A stretch of 64,000 nucleotides of DNA from Amoebidium appalachense. Its lineage: Eukaryota; Ichthyosporea. Under the pieces are notes generated by a model, which saw nothing but the letters and a program-made list of their open reading frames with translations, searched no databases and had not been told where the DNA came from. Location of the stretch: assembly GCA_963693365.1 (NCBI GenBank), contig CAVNZM010000009.1:3906001-3970000 (forward strand), written 5' to 3'. This document shows, one piece after another, positions 42,958 through 53,983 of the stretch; positions within the stretch are counted from its first letter, which is position 1; every line of letters begins with the position of its first letter. The translations under genes and the position numbers were made by a program.

Positions 42958-43094
42958 TCATGTGTACGTGTGCCTGTGTCAGCCCGCGCAGGAGCGCGCA
43001 TGCTCGGGGGTATGTGTCTGTTTATGGTGTGTGTGTTTGTTTTCGTGTTTGTGTTTGTGTGTGTGTGTGTGTCTGTGTCTGTGACTACAGTGAC

Positions 43095-43160
<66 letters not shown>
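42958..43160 (+). repeat. GT-rich duplicated module, copy 1
   Basis: Starts GTGTACGTGTGCCTGTGTC, then CAGGAGCGCGCATG, (GT)n, and TCTGTGTCTGTGACTACAGT followed by (GT)n. The same order of blocks recurs at 44262-44500. Confidence 0.75.
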
Positions 43161-43161
<1 letters not shown>

Positions 43162-44261
43162 TGTGTGCGCTTGTATGCATGTGTGTGTATGTGCGCGCGT
43201 GCAAGCGCGAAGGGATGTGGAGACGTGTGTGCGTGTGTGTTTGTGTGTGTGTTGTGTGCGTGTGTATGCATATGTGTGTGTATGGTGTACATGATTGGAC
43301 GCGTGTGTAAAATTGTATAAGTATTTGGGATGTAAGCAGAGACACAGTGGTGCAGTGTGAAAACACCACAGACACACAACAACAAAACACGGAACAATCG
43401 GAGCAGTGTACACAACAGACATCAATGTTTAGACACGACTGAACTCAATTTATTTTGATCTTCGAATAAATACCTGAAATTCCTCTAAGTCTAATCCATA
43501 CATGATTTCCGACCAGTCGGAAATCAGATCTATCTCTAATAGAAACCAATCACTAAGAACCAATTGCTTTCAGAGAGATCTGGTACGCGGAGACGTACAC
43601 GATAGGACACAGACACTAGTTAAGATCAACTCGTGTCATCATCAAGGAAGTTCTAACCTATAACACACTGCAAAGACTCAGACATATCACACTTAACCTT
43701 GATGATTGGTTAAAGCCCGGCAACACATGAAAACTAAAGTAAATTAATGAAGTCTAATCACACATGTTATTCTAAGTGTAGCCTAAGTGTGTTACCGTCC
43801 AATGAACACGTATTAAGTAACACAAATCTACCTAACATATATTAGTAGAAAAGAAATACGATTATACACATGAAGACAAGGAGAGAAAGAAAAGAAAATA
43901 AGGAAGGAGAAAGAGAAAGGAAAAGAGAGCACAAATCAACAAACAAGATAGTAATAGCATAACTATAACCAGAGATATTTATGTACACACAAACATGTAC
44001 ACATCTCTCCCTGAGTGGGTGGATCCGTGTACACACATATAAATATTCTAATCGATATCACAATACACGATTGGAGCCGATACAACACGATTACAAGTAT
44101 ACAAGCATATCGGAGATCGATGCTACACTTTACATAATAGGAGTGTGGCATTTACACTAAGCATATGAACTGAAACATAACACAAACTGAGAAGATCTTA
44201 CCATATGTAAATATTACGTATTACAACAGCGTGCCCGCAAAAGTGTGTGTGTGTGTGTGTG

Positions 44262-44331
44262 TGTGTACGTGTGCCTGTGTCCGTCTGGACAGGAGCGCGC
44301 ATGGGCGGACGTGTGTGTGTGTGTGTCTCAT

Positions 44332-44371
<40 letters not shown>

Positions 44372-44446
44372 TGTGTTGTTGTTGTGTGTGTGTGTCTGTG
44401 TCTGTGTCTGTGTCTGTGTCTGTGTCTGTGACTACAGTCACGGACA

Positions 44447-44500
<54 letters not shown>
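44262..44500 (+). repeat. GT-rich duplicated module, copy 2
   Basis: Same block order as 42958-43160, with six TCTGTG units where copy 1 has fewer, and GACTACAGTCACGG in place of GACTACAGTGACAC. The non-repetitive blocks show that this is a true duplication and not just two GT tracts. Confidence 0.75.
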
Positions 44501-44501
<1 letters not shown>

Positions 44502-44765
44502 GTTGTTTTGTGTGTGTTTGTGTGTGTACGGTGTGTGTGTACGGTGTGCCGGTGTTTGTCTGTGTTCCCCCCCCTTCCCCCCCCCCCCCACCCCCCCCCG
44601 CCTCATGTGCACGTTAACGTGTGTGTGTAACGGTGTGTGGTTGTGTGTGCCACGGTGCATGTGTACGTGTGTGTGTGTGTGTGTACTGTGTGTGTGTTTG
44701 TGTGTGTGTGTGTGCACGCGTGTTTGTGTGTGTGTGTATGTGTGCATGTGTAGTGTGTGTGTGTG

Positions 44766-44796
<31 letters not shown>

Positions 44797-44826
44797 ACGG
44801 TGTGTGTGTTTGTGTGTGTGTGTGCA

Positions 44827-44927
<101 letters not shown>

Positions 44928-44941
44928 CGGTGTGCACGTGT

Positions 44942-44974
<33 letters not shown>

Positions 44975-45131
44975 GTGTGCGTATATGTGTGTGTGTGTGC
45001 ACGTGTGCTATTGGGCCCCTGCACGGGAAGGAGGGGGGGGGGGGGGGAGATTGGCACACTGAAATTAACCATGAATACATTAAAATTTATGTATACTATG
45101 TTTTTGGTCCCTTTGCTCCAGGCAGGGATCA

Positions 45132-48100
45132 TTATAGATCACTCTCATCACACACATCTTCGGGGCCTTCTACAACAAACTGTTCCCCTTCCTCTAGAAA
45201 TTCGTCTTCCTCTTCTAGAACTGTGGGATCGGTACGTGCCCTCCGTATAAGATCACATGTTTTTTTAAAGCGGGCCAATCTATCTCTTTCCCGCTCCTCT
45301 TGTCTCTCATTCTCTAAATCCACCGTATAATCACCCTTACTATAACTCCTTTTCTCCCCCTCTAAGCCCAAAGCCCTTCCCACTAAACCGCGTACTTCAT
45401 ATTGCATAGTTTGAACAATAAATTCGTGATTTTCCCCATCCCGACCATGGCTAGTATTGTTATAGTAAACCACATTCTGCATCTGATTCTTTTTCTCTAA
45501 AGATTGGCAACACGACCACAACAGAGAACCAACCTTTTTAACCATAGGAACAACATGTGCACCAAGAGCATGCAAATAAGGGGTAAGAGATGCTTCACCG
45601 TAGCACACCTTCCATCTCTCAAGAAGATTGTCGATCTCAATCTCTAACTGCTCTGGGGTGATGTGGTGGGGGGCACTTGCTAGCGCACGATCGATTTTCG
45701 CATATCTTTCCCAACATTCTCGAAATTTGCGCCGCGACGGTCCGTTTCTTGCCGGCTTAGGTAACAATACCTTAAGCAAGCATTCCTCATTTTCCCCAAC
45801 TACAGTAGAAAACCCCTCCAATATCAGAATTCGATCCATGCCGCTTAGGGGGGTCTGTTTGAATTTTCCTTTTTTGAAACGGAACTCAAATGAAACACCA
45901 CATGCCTGCACAGCTCGTTCAAGGCACAACATACCCGTTGTTTTGCGGGTAGGTTTTGACTGCCGCCCACTGCTCATGCAATGTTTTACGAGATCCCCCC
46001 AAACTCGGTCGAAAATTCGCAACCGCATGTGCAAGATGTCGATCACAACACGATCGAGAGGAAGCTTCCACAACGAAGGCCTCGCAAACCCGTTCTTGCC
46101 GATCTGGCAGTGTTCACAGCCGGGAGCATTGCGCCGTATATGGATATTGGCAGCGCGCCACGCCTGTCCCACAAGATGCCTGCAGTGTTTGGGGCAGTTG
46201 CACCAGAGGCAGGCGAAAATTGCGGTTGGGCCTTTACGGCCTGTATGTCACTGTATTGTTTGTGTGTGTGTGTGTGGGGGGGGGGGGGGGGAGTATATGT
46301 GTGTATAGGTGTGTGTGTGTGTGCCATGGGTGTGTGTGTTGTGTGTGTGTGTGGGTGTGTGTGGGTGTGGGTGTGGATGTGTGTGTGTGTGTGTGGTGGT
46401 GGGGGGGGGGGGGGGGAGGGGGGGGGGGGGGGGGGGGGGATGGTTAGGCTGAGTAAACTTAAATTAACTTGAGAAGATAAAAAGCAGGGACAGGGTGTTA
46501 ACAATATGTTCATGTGGGTGGGGGGGGGGGGGGGGGGGGGGGAGGAAGAGGATGAGGGAGAAAAGACGGAGGAAAGGAACGACTTCGGTGAGAGAGAATG
46601 TGTTTGGAGAGGGGGGTGTTGTTTTGTATGGGTAAACGGAGAAGCAGAGAGCACAGATGGGTGTTATGATATACACAACACAGAGACACACGGGAGAAAC
46701 ACAACCGGAGAGGTGGAACGATTTCTGGAACCATAGGAAATGAATACGACTGCTTGATATCTACTTCAAGATGAAGTTCCTTTTATACTCAGGAATGTGA
46801 AATCGATAAGCCAATCAAAAGAACGAAAATTCTATTATCCAATCAGAAAGACGAAAACTATGAGGGTAAAATAAATCGATCGAAATGCCTGTCGACACAT
46901 AGAAGATAAAACGCAATCTTCTAATGAAAGTAATCTTCTAATAAAACTACGGAAACATTTAACAAAATGAAACCACTTATGTATCTATTAGTTCACATCA
47001 TATATTTGTACATGTTCTTATCATAACACGTCTAAATATAAGTATTCCTATTAGTTGGGGAACATAGAGCAATGCTACGTCGTGGGAAAAGAAGGAAAAG
47101 GAATGGGAAAGGAACCGAATAGAATTAATGAGGAATGTAGGTTACTATATTTGGGAAAATATAACGAGATCTGATTGGACAACTTATTTAGACATTGACG
47201 CAAACAACAATACGTGTGCGCGGGCCAAATAGCTCGATGTGTACACAGATCTAAGATATCTGTGCACACGGAAACGGAAAGGAAAGAAAGAAAGGAAGAA
47301 AGGAAAAGGGAAAAGTAAACAAACTACAACAAACTAATAAACAAATGTAAAACTCAACTTCCAAGTCTTGCCGTTAATCATGGGAAGATGACGGGGGGGG
47401 GGGGGGGGGGGGCATTAAGGAGGAGGAGGGGGGGGGGGGGGTTGGACATACCGAGAATGTATTGCATAAACTTCCAGTCTCCACCCAACTCCCAGTAGAG
47501 TTCAAAGGTGTCTGCTTCCAGACCCTTGCCTCCCAGATGCACTTTCCCGTCCAGAGTGGCTATCTCATCCAGCGGCTGCCCAAACACCCTTTTCAAGTTA
47601 TCGTAATCCTCAAACCCATCATACATGGCAACTGCATACTCAAAGGAAGGCTTTAACCCATACCTACAGTTTTCATTGATTTTACTTATACACAGCAACA
47701 CCTTCCCCTTTGTATTAGCTATTTGACTCCCATCACCAGCCACCCGCATTCTGATAACTTTACCACACTCTTTTAACTCTTGAAAAAGCGCATTAATTTC
47801 AGGAATATTATTATACATAAATACCAACAATTCTCGCACACTTACAAAAGCCGCCTCCCTCATGCCAGGCACACGATGAATTGTTATCATTCTGTTTTGC
47901 CTCTGCCGTTCTTGAATAATATAAGCTAATTTAGCCAAACCCTTCCCCTGTGAAGATTTCCCCAACCCCTCCCAATCAGCATCACTTATATTATAATTAT
48001 CTTTCAGATTTATAGCCTCCTGCACCGCATCCAAATTATCCCGCTCCAATAGCCTTCTCTTTGATTTCCTATTCACATAGAAAGCCTCATACATCTCTTC

Positions 48101-48580
48101 TTCCAATGCCATTTCTAAGAATTTTTTTTCAATTTTTTTTCTTTTGTTTTCTGGCATGGCTATCAATTCTTCTACCATTTTCCTGCGTCTTTTTTTGTTC
48201 GCAGTTTTCACAACAATATCAAACACACCATGACGGCTACCATGCAACCGAGCTCTAACCTGATACACCACAACATCCAAAGGCAACGAAGACAACAGAT
48301 CACACAGAATATACGAAAGTCTATCACGTGTGGCACTTCTACCACGGTCTTTTTGCTCATCATACGGAATTCTAGGACGGAGCCACGAAGGAGCAGAACC
48401 ACAACGTTCACACAGAGTAACATCACCCGAGCCAGAGGGATTGTGTGGGGGGGGATTAGGGGGGTTGGCAGCACGAGGTGGGGGCGCAGGAGGGGCATGC
48501 GGTGGAGGGGGGGAGGGGCGTACGGTGGATGGGGGGGAGGGGCATGCGGTGGAGGGGGGGGGGGGGGGGGGGGGGGGCAT
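45132..48580 (-). CDS. DDE-type transposase-like protein with RAG1/Transib-like motif order, 2 exons
   Basis: Exons 48580-47452 and 46240-45132 join in phase to a 745-residue frame. Visible motifs in order: a CERCG pair near 58-61; a GDGS turn (Asp283); GGDWKF (Asp368); ACLWCNC (Cys387/Cys390); VIDILHM (Asp444); YLHALGAH (His600/His605, H-x4-H); and SLLWSCCQSLEKKN (Glu625). In RAG1 the order is Asp600, Asp708, a CxxC pair, an ALHC helix, H-x4-H, then Glu962 after a GSIGAWASE-like stretch. The match in order and spacing suggests the same RNase H-like fold with zinc-binding insert, also shared more broadly by CACTA-clan transposases. I recall multi-copy relatives with GDWKFL and YACIWCKC in sponges, cnidarians and amoebae. 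Inferred: a DNA transposon gene with an intact frame. The intron carries poly-C just after its donor and about 600 bp of AT-rich DNA. No terminal repeats were matched. Confidence 0.75.
46735..47378. other. AT-rich island inside the transposase-like gene's intron
   Basis: About 640 bp, clearly more AT-rich than the flanking exons and repeats, without homopolymers. It holds repeated CCAATCAAAAGAACGAAAA / CCAATCAGAAAGACGAAAA near 46812 and 46838, and a palindromic motif at 47239-47269 (TGTACACAGATCTAAGATAT) related to sites at 60092 and 60162. It looks like an inserted element, but its ends are not clear. Confidence 0.45.
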
Positions 48581-48600
48581 GCGGTGGAGGGGGGTGTTGC
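48475..48600. repeat. GC-rich minisatellite at the transposase N-terminus
   Basis: Units of GGGGCATGCGGTGGAGGGG and variants occur four times. On the coding strand they encode the Pro-rich first 50 residues, and each unit can supply an in-frame ATG, so the exact start codon is uncertain. Confidence 0.7.
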
Positions 48601-48689
48601 AGGCCAAAGTGTCGTCCAGGCCAAAGTGTCGTCATCTCTAATTAAAATCCAGGTCGTCAAATTTGACTGGTCTAGGGGGAATATCGGGC

Positions 48690-48701
48690 AGGCCAAAATG
48701 C

Positions 48702-48733
<32 letters not shown>

Positions 48734-48990
48734 TACTACCCTGGGTGACAGGGGGGTCGGAGGGTTTGTATGACGTGGTGGGAGAAACACAGTGTGGGCG
48801 CGGGGGGAGGGGGGGGGGGGGGTATTAAAAAATCATTGTCGTAACCTCCCCCCCCCCCCCCCCCCCCCCCCCCCCCACTATCCCGGAAACAGGGAGGGAG
48901 TGCAGGGGGTGCAGGGGGGTCAGGGTGTGTATATGTGGTTGGAGAAACACAGCGTGTGCACGGACCTGCACGGTCTGGCCTAGATGGCAA
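48690..48990. repeat. Poly-C plus tandem ~150-bp repeat
   Basis: Two diverged copies of a unit (48705-48830 and 48848-48985), each a poly-C run followed by GGAAACAGGGAGGG-type sequence and then TGGTNGGAGAAACACAG. A third start of the unit (poly-C then CGGGAAACAGGGAGGG) occurs at 50737-50800, on the far side of the element at 49078-50735. Confidence 0.65.
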
Positions 48991-48994
48991 AATT

Positions 48995-49035
<41 letters not shown>

Positions 49036-49077
49036 CCCCCCCCCCCCCTCCCCCCCCTCCCCCCCCCCCCCCCCCCC

Positions 49078-50728
49078 AGCGAAAAAAGATGCGAATCTGT
49101 GTCCCGATTAAACCCTGATCACCATATGAGAATCGGGGCAAAATCGGGAAACCCGATTCGTAATAAGCGACGTGATCGGATGAAATTAGCCTGATTACAC
49201 CCCGATTTCTTGATATTGATCACACCCTGATTCGCAAAAAAAATCCCGATCACGCCCGTGACCGGGACACCCCGATTCCTTCCCGACCTGCCCTATACCT
49301 CCTTCCTGCCCTTTTGATACTGGAACTTAACCCAAAGTTAAGTACAAAAGAAGACAACCGCAAGAAAGCTGAATTACACCGTGACTAGCTCGCACCTTTA
49401 CTTTGTTACTCGTACCGTACACACACAGTGTGATGTCAAGTCATGTTCTTCGTCATCACCCACAGTGTGATGCAAGGTGTGATGCCTGGAGCCTGGAACA
49501 GCCCAACAACGGCTATTCAGCTGGGTAGAAAGCATTCACAATATATACAAAAGCAGACAGAAGGGTTTGGCACACAGAACCCTAGTATGAGCAACACCAG
49601 GTTGCAAGCATGAAGAGGCTATAGCTAAGTAGTCGTGGGGAGCCATAGAAGTATATAGCTAGGTTAGCAAACCGTTCACCTGCACACCTATGTGCACGTG
49701 TGTTTGAACCCTTTATTCTAACAAAGATAATGGACTGTGTTTCGACTCTTCAAGTTAATTTGAGTACCAGTAGGTGTGGAGCGATACAGTCAACTACACA
49801 ACATCCATCTCAGGCTTGCCCCTATACTTCACCTTGGCTTACCTGTTAGAGCCTGTTAGAGCCGCTCACAAAACTCGAACTTGGCAAAGTCACAGTAGCA
49901 GGTTCAAGGACCTGCGATGGGGAAGAGACTTTCAGAACCTACTAGGGGTACGGTGTTATATAAGGCCAAAAAGGAGGCAACACAACGTGGCCTTCTCTGT
50001 AATACTGATGCAGCATAGATTGCAAGAAGTATAAACTAATAACAGAGCAACAACTTGGCTCGAGGATACTAGTATACAGATGCCTATGCACGGCTGGACG
50101 TGGACGCCCAAGTTCGGCAGAAGCGCTTACAAATTTAGGTTGTATCCTTCTTGCCGTGTGACCTCACAAGACAAAAGCCTAGTATGTAAGTCAGAGGGTT
50201 CGTGAAGATGAGGTTCTAAAAAAAAACTCACCTTGCCTGTGGCGCATAGCTCCGTTTTTCCAGACTCAAACTCCTGCCTGCCCAAAAACAATATGCTTAA
50301 AAACACCAACTACTATTCTACGCAGTCTTGGGCCACGGCCCACTGCTGTGTATGCAAGTTGTAGATGGAGCCGCAGAAATCTCACCAAACACAAGACAAA
50401 AGCGAATGCGTGCAAGCGAGTTTAGAGTCGCCTGTTTCTTTACACCAAAACTTGCCAACGGTTGTCTTTGACGACCAGCTGCTGTCTAGGAATCTTTGCT
50501 ACTAATGCGCGCGAGTGGTTGCACTTGACCGATACTTGCAAGTCTTTTTCTTGTTTGGTGTGACCGTTAGGCCGCACATGGCATCAGGCCGGGTCAAATT
50601 TGCGTAGTCAGGAAGAATTCCGGACGAAATCGGGAATATATTTAGACCTCATTACAGTCTACCAATCAGAATAGCTGGCTTAATTCGTGATTGGGGATCA
50701 TCGGGAGCCGGATTCGCAATTTTTTTTG

Positions 50729-50735
<7 letters not shown>
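49078..50735. mobile_element. Candidate non-autonomous element with ~40-bp terminal inverted repeats
   Basis: The left end, AGCGAAAAAAGATGCGAATC followed by TGTCCCGAT, matches the reverse complement of the right end, AGCAAAAAAAATTGCGAATC followed by GGCTCCCGAT. Both ends abut poly-C, so any target duplication is hidden. The interior has no coding potential. It carries several CCCGATT / AATCGGG motifs near both ends (49100-49280 and 50620-50710), as subterminal repeats often do. Length about 1.66 kb. Confidence 0.55.
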
Positions 50736-50787
<52 letters not shown>

Positions 50788-51049
50788 GAAACAGGGAGGG
50801 GGTACATGGGTGGTAAGGTTGCAAATGTAAGGTTTACGCTGTATTTTATGGTGTGTGTGTGTCATTCCACACACACACACACACATACATCAGTGTAAGC
50901 GCATCCAAGCACGACATTATCATACTCTTTGACAATGTATAGACTATGTCCAATCATGTTATTGTATCGTGTGTGTGTGCACTGCACACAAGCTTCAATG
51001 TGTCAAAATAAACCACACCCAGACTTGTTATTGTATCGTGCATCAGCAA

Positions 51050-51735
51050 ACTTCCCGGAAGTATTGCCAACATATTTTTTGCTATTGGCGCTATTGGCGA
51101 TATTGGCAATAGAACCCCTTGCCGCCAATAGGAACGCCATATTGCAATAATATTGCTTTGGTATTGTCAATGGTAATACAGTACCAATACCCTCTATTGT
51201 CGATATCCCGCTGATATGAATATATTATCCAGTATATGTTACATCAATATCGCCAATACATTAGAGTGCCATTACATTGCCATTGCATTACTATTGCGCT
51301 AGCATTATAGACGTATTGCCAATATCAATTATACCCGGGCGATATTACAATAACAACCAAATAATATCAAAAATACAGATAATGATATGGATAATACTGT
51401 ATTTTCGCATTGTAGTTGCACTATGAACGCATTATTAATGTATTGCCAATATGTAATTCATAGAAATACAAAGATTTAAATATCAAGAAACATATAAACA
51501 ATGTGTTGCCAACATATAATCCAACTATAATCAATATATAAATGCGGTATCGCCGATAGGTTGCTTATATATCGTGAGTATATTGATGACATAAACAGAG
51601 GTATGATTAATACACTCCCAACACATTACAAATAAGAAATATGTAAGTATGTTCCATATCAAGCATATACTGCCAACATACGAATGATACACACACCACC
51701 ATAAAGATATAAGTGTTGATAATGCATTACATATA
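51050..51735. repeat. Degenerate ATTGCCAAT-type motif array
   Basis: About 690 bp of AT-rich DNA dominated by variants of TATTG, ATTGGC and GCCAATA on both strands (ATTGGCGATATTGGCAATAG at 51090). There is no fixed period and no reading frame. It begins after a GT-rich stretch and ends a few bases before the direct repeat at 51743. Confidence 0.6.
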
Positions 51736-51742
51736 TATTATA

Positions 51743-51831
51743 TCTATGAAAACTACTCCGGGACGTGTGTTGTCTCTAGGGGGACATCCCCTTGGACGAA
51801 AGTGAACCTGCAATGGTTGTAAACCACGGCA
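51743..51831. repeat. Direct repeat, copy 1
   Basis: Starts TCTATGAAAACTACTCCGGG and ends GGTTGTAAACCACGGCA. Nearly identical to 52311-52407, which has 8 extra bases (CCACAGTG) after GGGACGTG. Both copies contain the hairpin-like CTAGGGGGACATCCCCTTGG. Confidence 0.92.
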
Positions 51832-52071
51832 AGCCCCCAGTCATCAATTTATTGATCCGTGAGGTCCATGTGCCTAAAAAACGGGGGAAGTCTTCGCCCC
51901 GTGAAAAAACAGCACGTATGTGTGGATCAATGGGGGTTGTGTGTGGGTGTAGGTGGGTGGGTGAAAAGGAATATATAGCTGTAAGGCTGTGGATGCTAAA
52001 CACAGAAGATGTGTTTGTAGCTTGCTGATCTGCTAAAAACTGTCGTGCTTATATACCTAAGCCTACCGATC

Positions 52072-52156
52072 TGAGCCAATCAAAAATCGATCTAGTGATA
52101 TGTGAAATCTGATCCGAGCCAATCATAACTCGGTCTAGTGATCTCTGGTATCTGAT
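52072..52156. repeat. Tandem duplication of ~42 bp
   Basis: TGAGCCAATC...CTAGTGAT...ATCTGAT at 52072-52113 is repeated with changes at 52114-52156. It lies between the two direct-repeat copies. Confidence 0.8.
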
Positions 52157-52310
52157 GTTTTGACTGGCTAATAGGTGCCCGTGTGCGGGCAGCCAACCGC
52201 TAACTGCTAAAACACGAAATGAAGCCTACATGGTTATGTTGGTATCGAACACCCATCCTACGTGTTTACCCAGAAAAATATTTATGCCAATAATTTCCAC
52301 AAATAAAACC

Positions 52311-52407
52311 TCTATGAAAACTACTCCGGGACGTGCCACAGTGTGTTGCCTCTAGGGGGACATCCCCTTGGACGAAAGTGAACCTGCAATGGTTGTAAAC
52401 CACGGCA
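52311..52407. repeat. Direct repeat, copy 2
   Basis: Second copy of 51743-51831, 568 bp away in the same orientation. Its end is 29 bp from the stop codon of the recombinase fragment at 52436. Such repeats beside a tyrosine recombinase recall the split direct repeats of DIRS/Ngaro-type retroelements. Confidence 0.92.
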
Positions 52408-52435
52408 CGAGAGCAGTATGCTTGCTCCAAAGGTT

Positions 52436-52870
52436 TCACTTAAGAATAGAGGTGAATACACGTGTGGTGGTGGCAGCAATGGAGGCCGGACGAAGTCGGG
52501 TATAGATCAGGAAGCAGTCGGAGGACCACCTGCCGAGTTGTTTGATCCGGGAGTCGTCGACCCCGGCCTCAGCCAGTGCTGTGGCCCCCCCGATGCGGAG
52601 GCTGTGTCCGGCAAACCGGGAGGGTGAGAGGCCTGCCCGGGAGAGGAGGGCACGGAAATCGGCAGAGAAAGCACTCTTGGTGTAGGGGATGCCACCGAGA
52701 CTGAAGAGGGGTTCGTCGGGTTGACCGGACGTTGTATCCAGGAACTGCCGGAGGAGATGGGCTGGGGAGAAGTGGGTGAGGGGCAGGGCAGCTAGGGTGA
52801 CCGTGACGTTGACACCTCGGGCCTGTACATCCGTCTTAGAGGTTGGCAGGTGGAGGGTGGCATGGGACAA
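52436..52870 (-). pseudogene. Tyrosine recombinase, C-terminal catalytic fragment
   Basis: About 144 codons, open to a TGA at 52438-52436, with no ATG or acceptor at the upstream edge. Visible catalytic motifs: a beta-hairpin Lys in LPTSKTD, the H-x-x-R box in GHSLRIGGATALAEAGV, a Trp at the next basic/His position (LGRWSSD) and the nucleophile Tyr in YTR. The first catalytic Arg and the whole N-terminal core-binding domain are absent. Upstream sequence changes abruptly at 52871 into a degenerate repeat array. GHSLRIGGAT is typical of the recombinases of DIRS-like and Crypton-like elements. I infer a truncated mobile-element gene. A spliced upstream exon beyond the array cannot be excluded. 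Confidence 0.75.
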
Positions 52871-53640
52871 AGTACATCAGCAAACATCACCCCGAGCTCT
52901 TTAGGGTAACATTGTCATCTTTTTATAACATTTGGGTACCACTGTCGTACGAGGTTATACAATGTTACCAGTGTACAAACCCTAAATACAGATTGCTAAC
53001 ATCGTGTTACACTTGTGTGTACCAGTATGGCAGTGGTATCACCCTGTATAACACACCGTTACCAGCATGTCACACAGAATGATATCACAGTTTTACACGG
53101 TCTGGTAACCATAATATATACATTGTTACAAACGTGGTATCTTTAATGCATACATAATTGTACAACGTTGGTACACAATGTCACCGTTATGGTACATATT
53201 GGTATAACTGTTTGATATACCGGGGTAACCATTATATACCATTACGGTAACACCATCTTACCACGTCGGACATCAAACGGATACATTTGTTGACATTGTG
53301 TTGCCATACATTTAACTTTATTTTACATAGTGGTGACGCACTCGTACCAATATGCCAAATTCCTGTATACCACGGGATAGCACAGGAGTCACCAATGCTA
53401 TACCAAGAGTTATACTTCAGGTAACTAAACTCTACAATTTATGTACCAAAGGTGAACCCAGGTATACCACGAGAACGACACATGTTTACCATTTATATAT
53501 TACGGATAACATTAAAACGACATTACGATACCATTTGTATACGTTGACATTCCCTTTTGGTAACAAATGGGTGACATTCGGTATATACATTTTACTTTTA
53601 TGTTAATCATACCGTACCATATTGTTATCAATTTGTATCC
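52871..53640. repeat. Degenerate GGTAAC/GTTACC motif array
   Basis: About 770 bp crowded with variants of GGTAACA, GGTATACC, GTTACCA and TGGTACC on both strands, without a fixed period. Similar smaller patches occur in JmjC introns and flanks (55793-55890, 56540-56680, 58225-58250) and in a transposase intron (62940-63075). Confidence 0.65.
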
Positions 53641-53750
53641 CCCCCCCCCCCCCCCCCCCCCCCCCTCCCTCCCTCCAGTTCTGCAGACAGACACGAAGAT
53701 GATGCCACTTTTTCTTTTTACTAAGTACTTGTGGCATCAAGCACACAAGT

Positions 53751-53838
53751 AAACAACACAACTAACATGCCACCCCAGGTGGCATCCTACAGCACGAGTG
53801 TTAACAACACAACTTACATACCACCCCAGGTGGCATCC
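53751..53838. repeat. Two copies of a ~37-bp unit
   Basis: AACAACACAACTAACATGCC through ACCCCAGGTGGCATCC at 53751-53787 recurs at 53802-53838. It is just beyond the 3' end of the JmjC gene and includes the palindrome CCACCCCAGGTGG. Confidence 0.85.
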
Positions 53839-53983
53839 ATTCTCTCCTATCTACTTTATCTCAAAAAAACACAACTCTTATGCAAACAAAAAAAATACCA
53901 AAAAGAATCAAAAAAAAGGAAAAAAGAAGAAAAAAAAAATACCACACAAGCACCGTGACAACAGGCTGGGCTCGGGCCGCATT

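Noticed and set aside
51792-52028. 78-codon plus-strand frame between the direct repeats
   Set aside because: Starts inside a repeat copy, has no domain, and the opposite strand is open over the same span.
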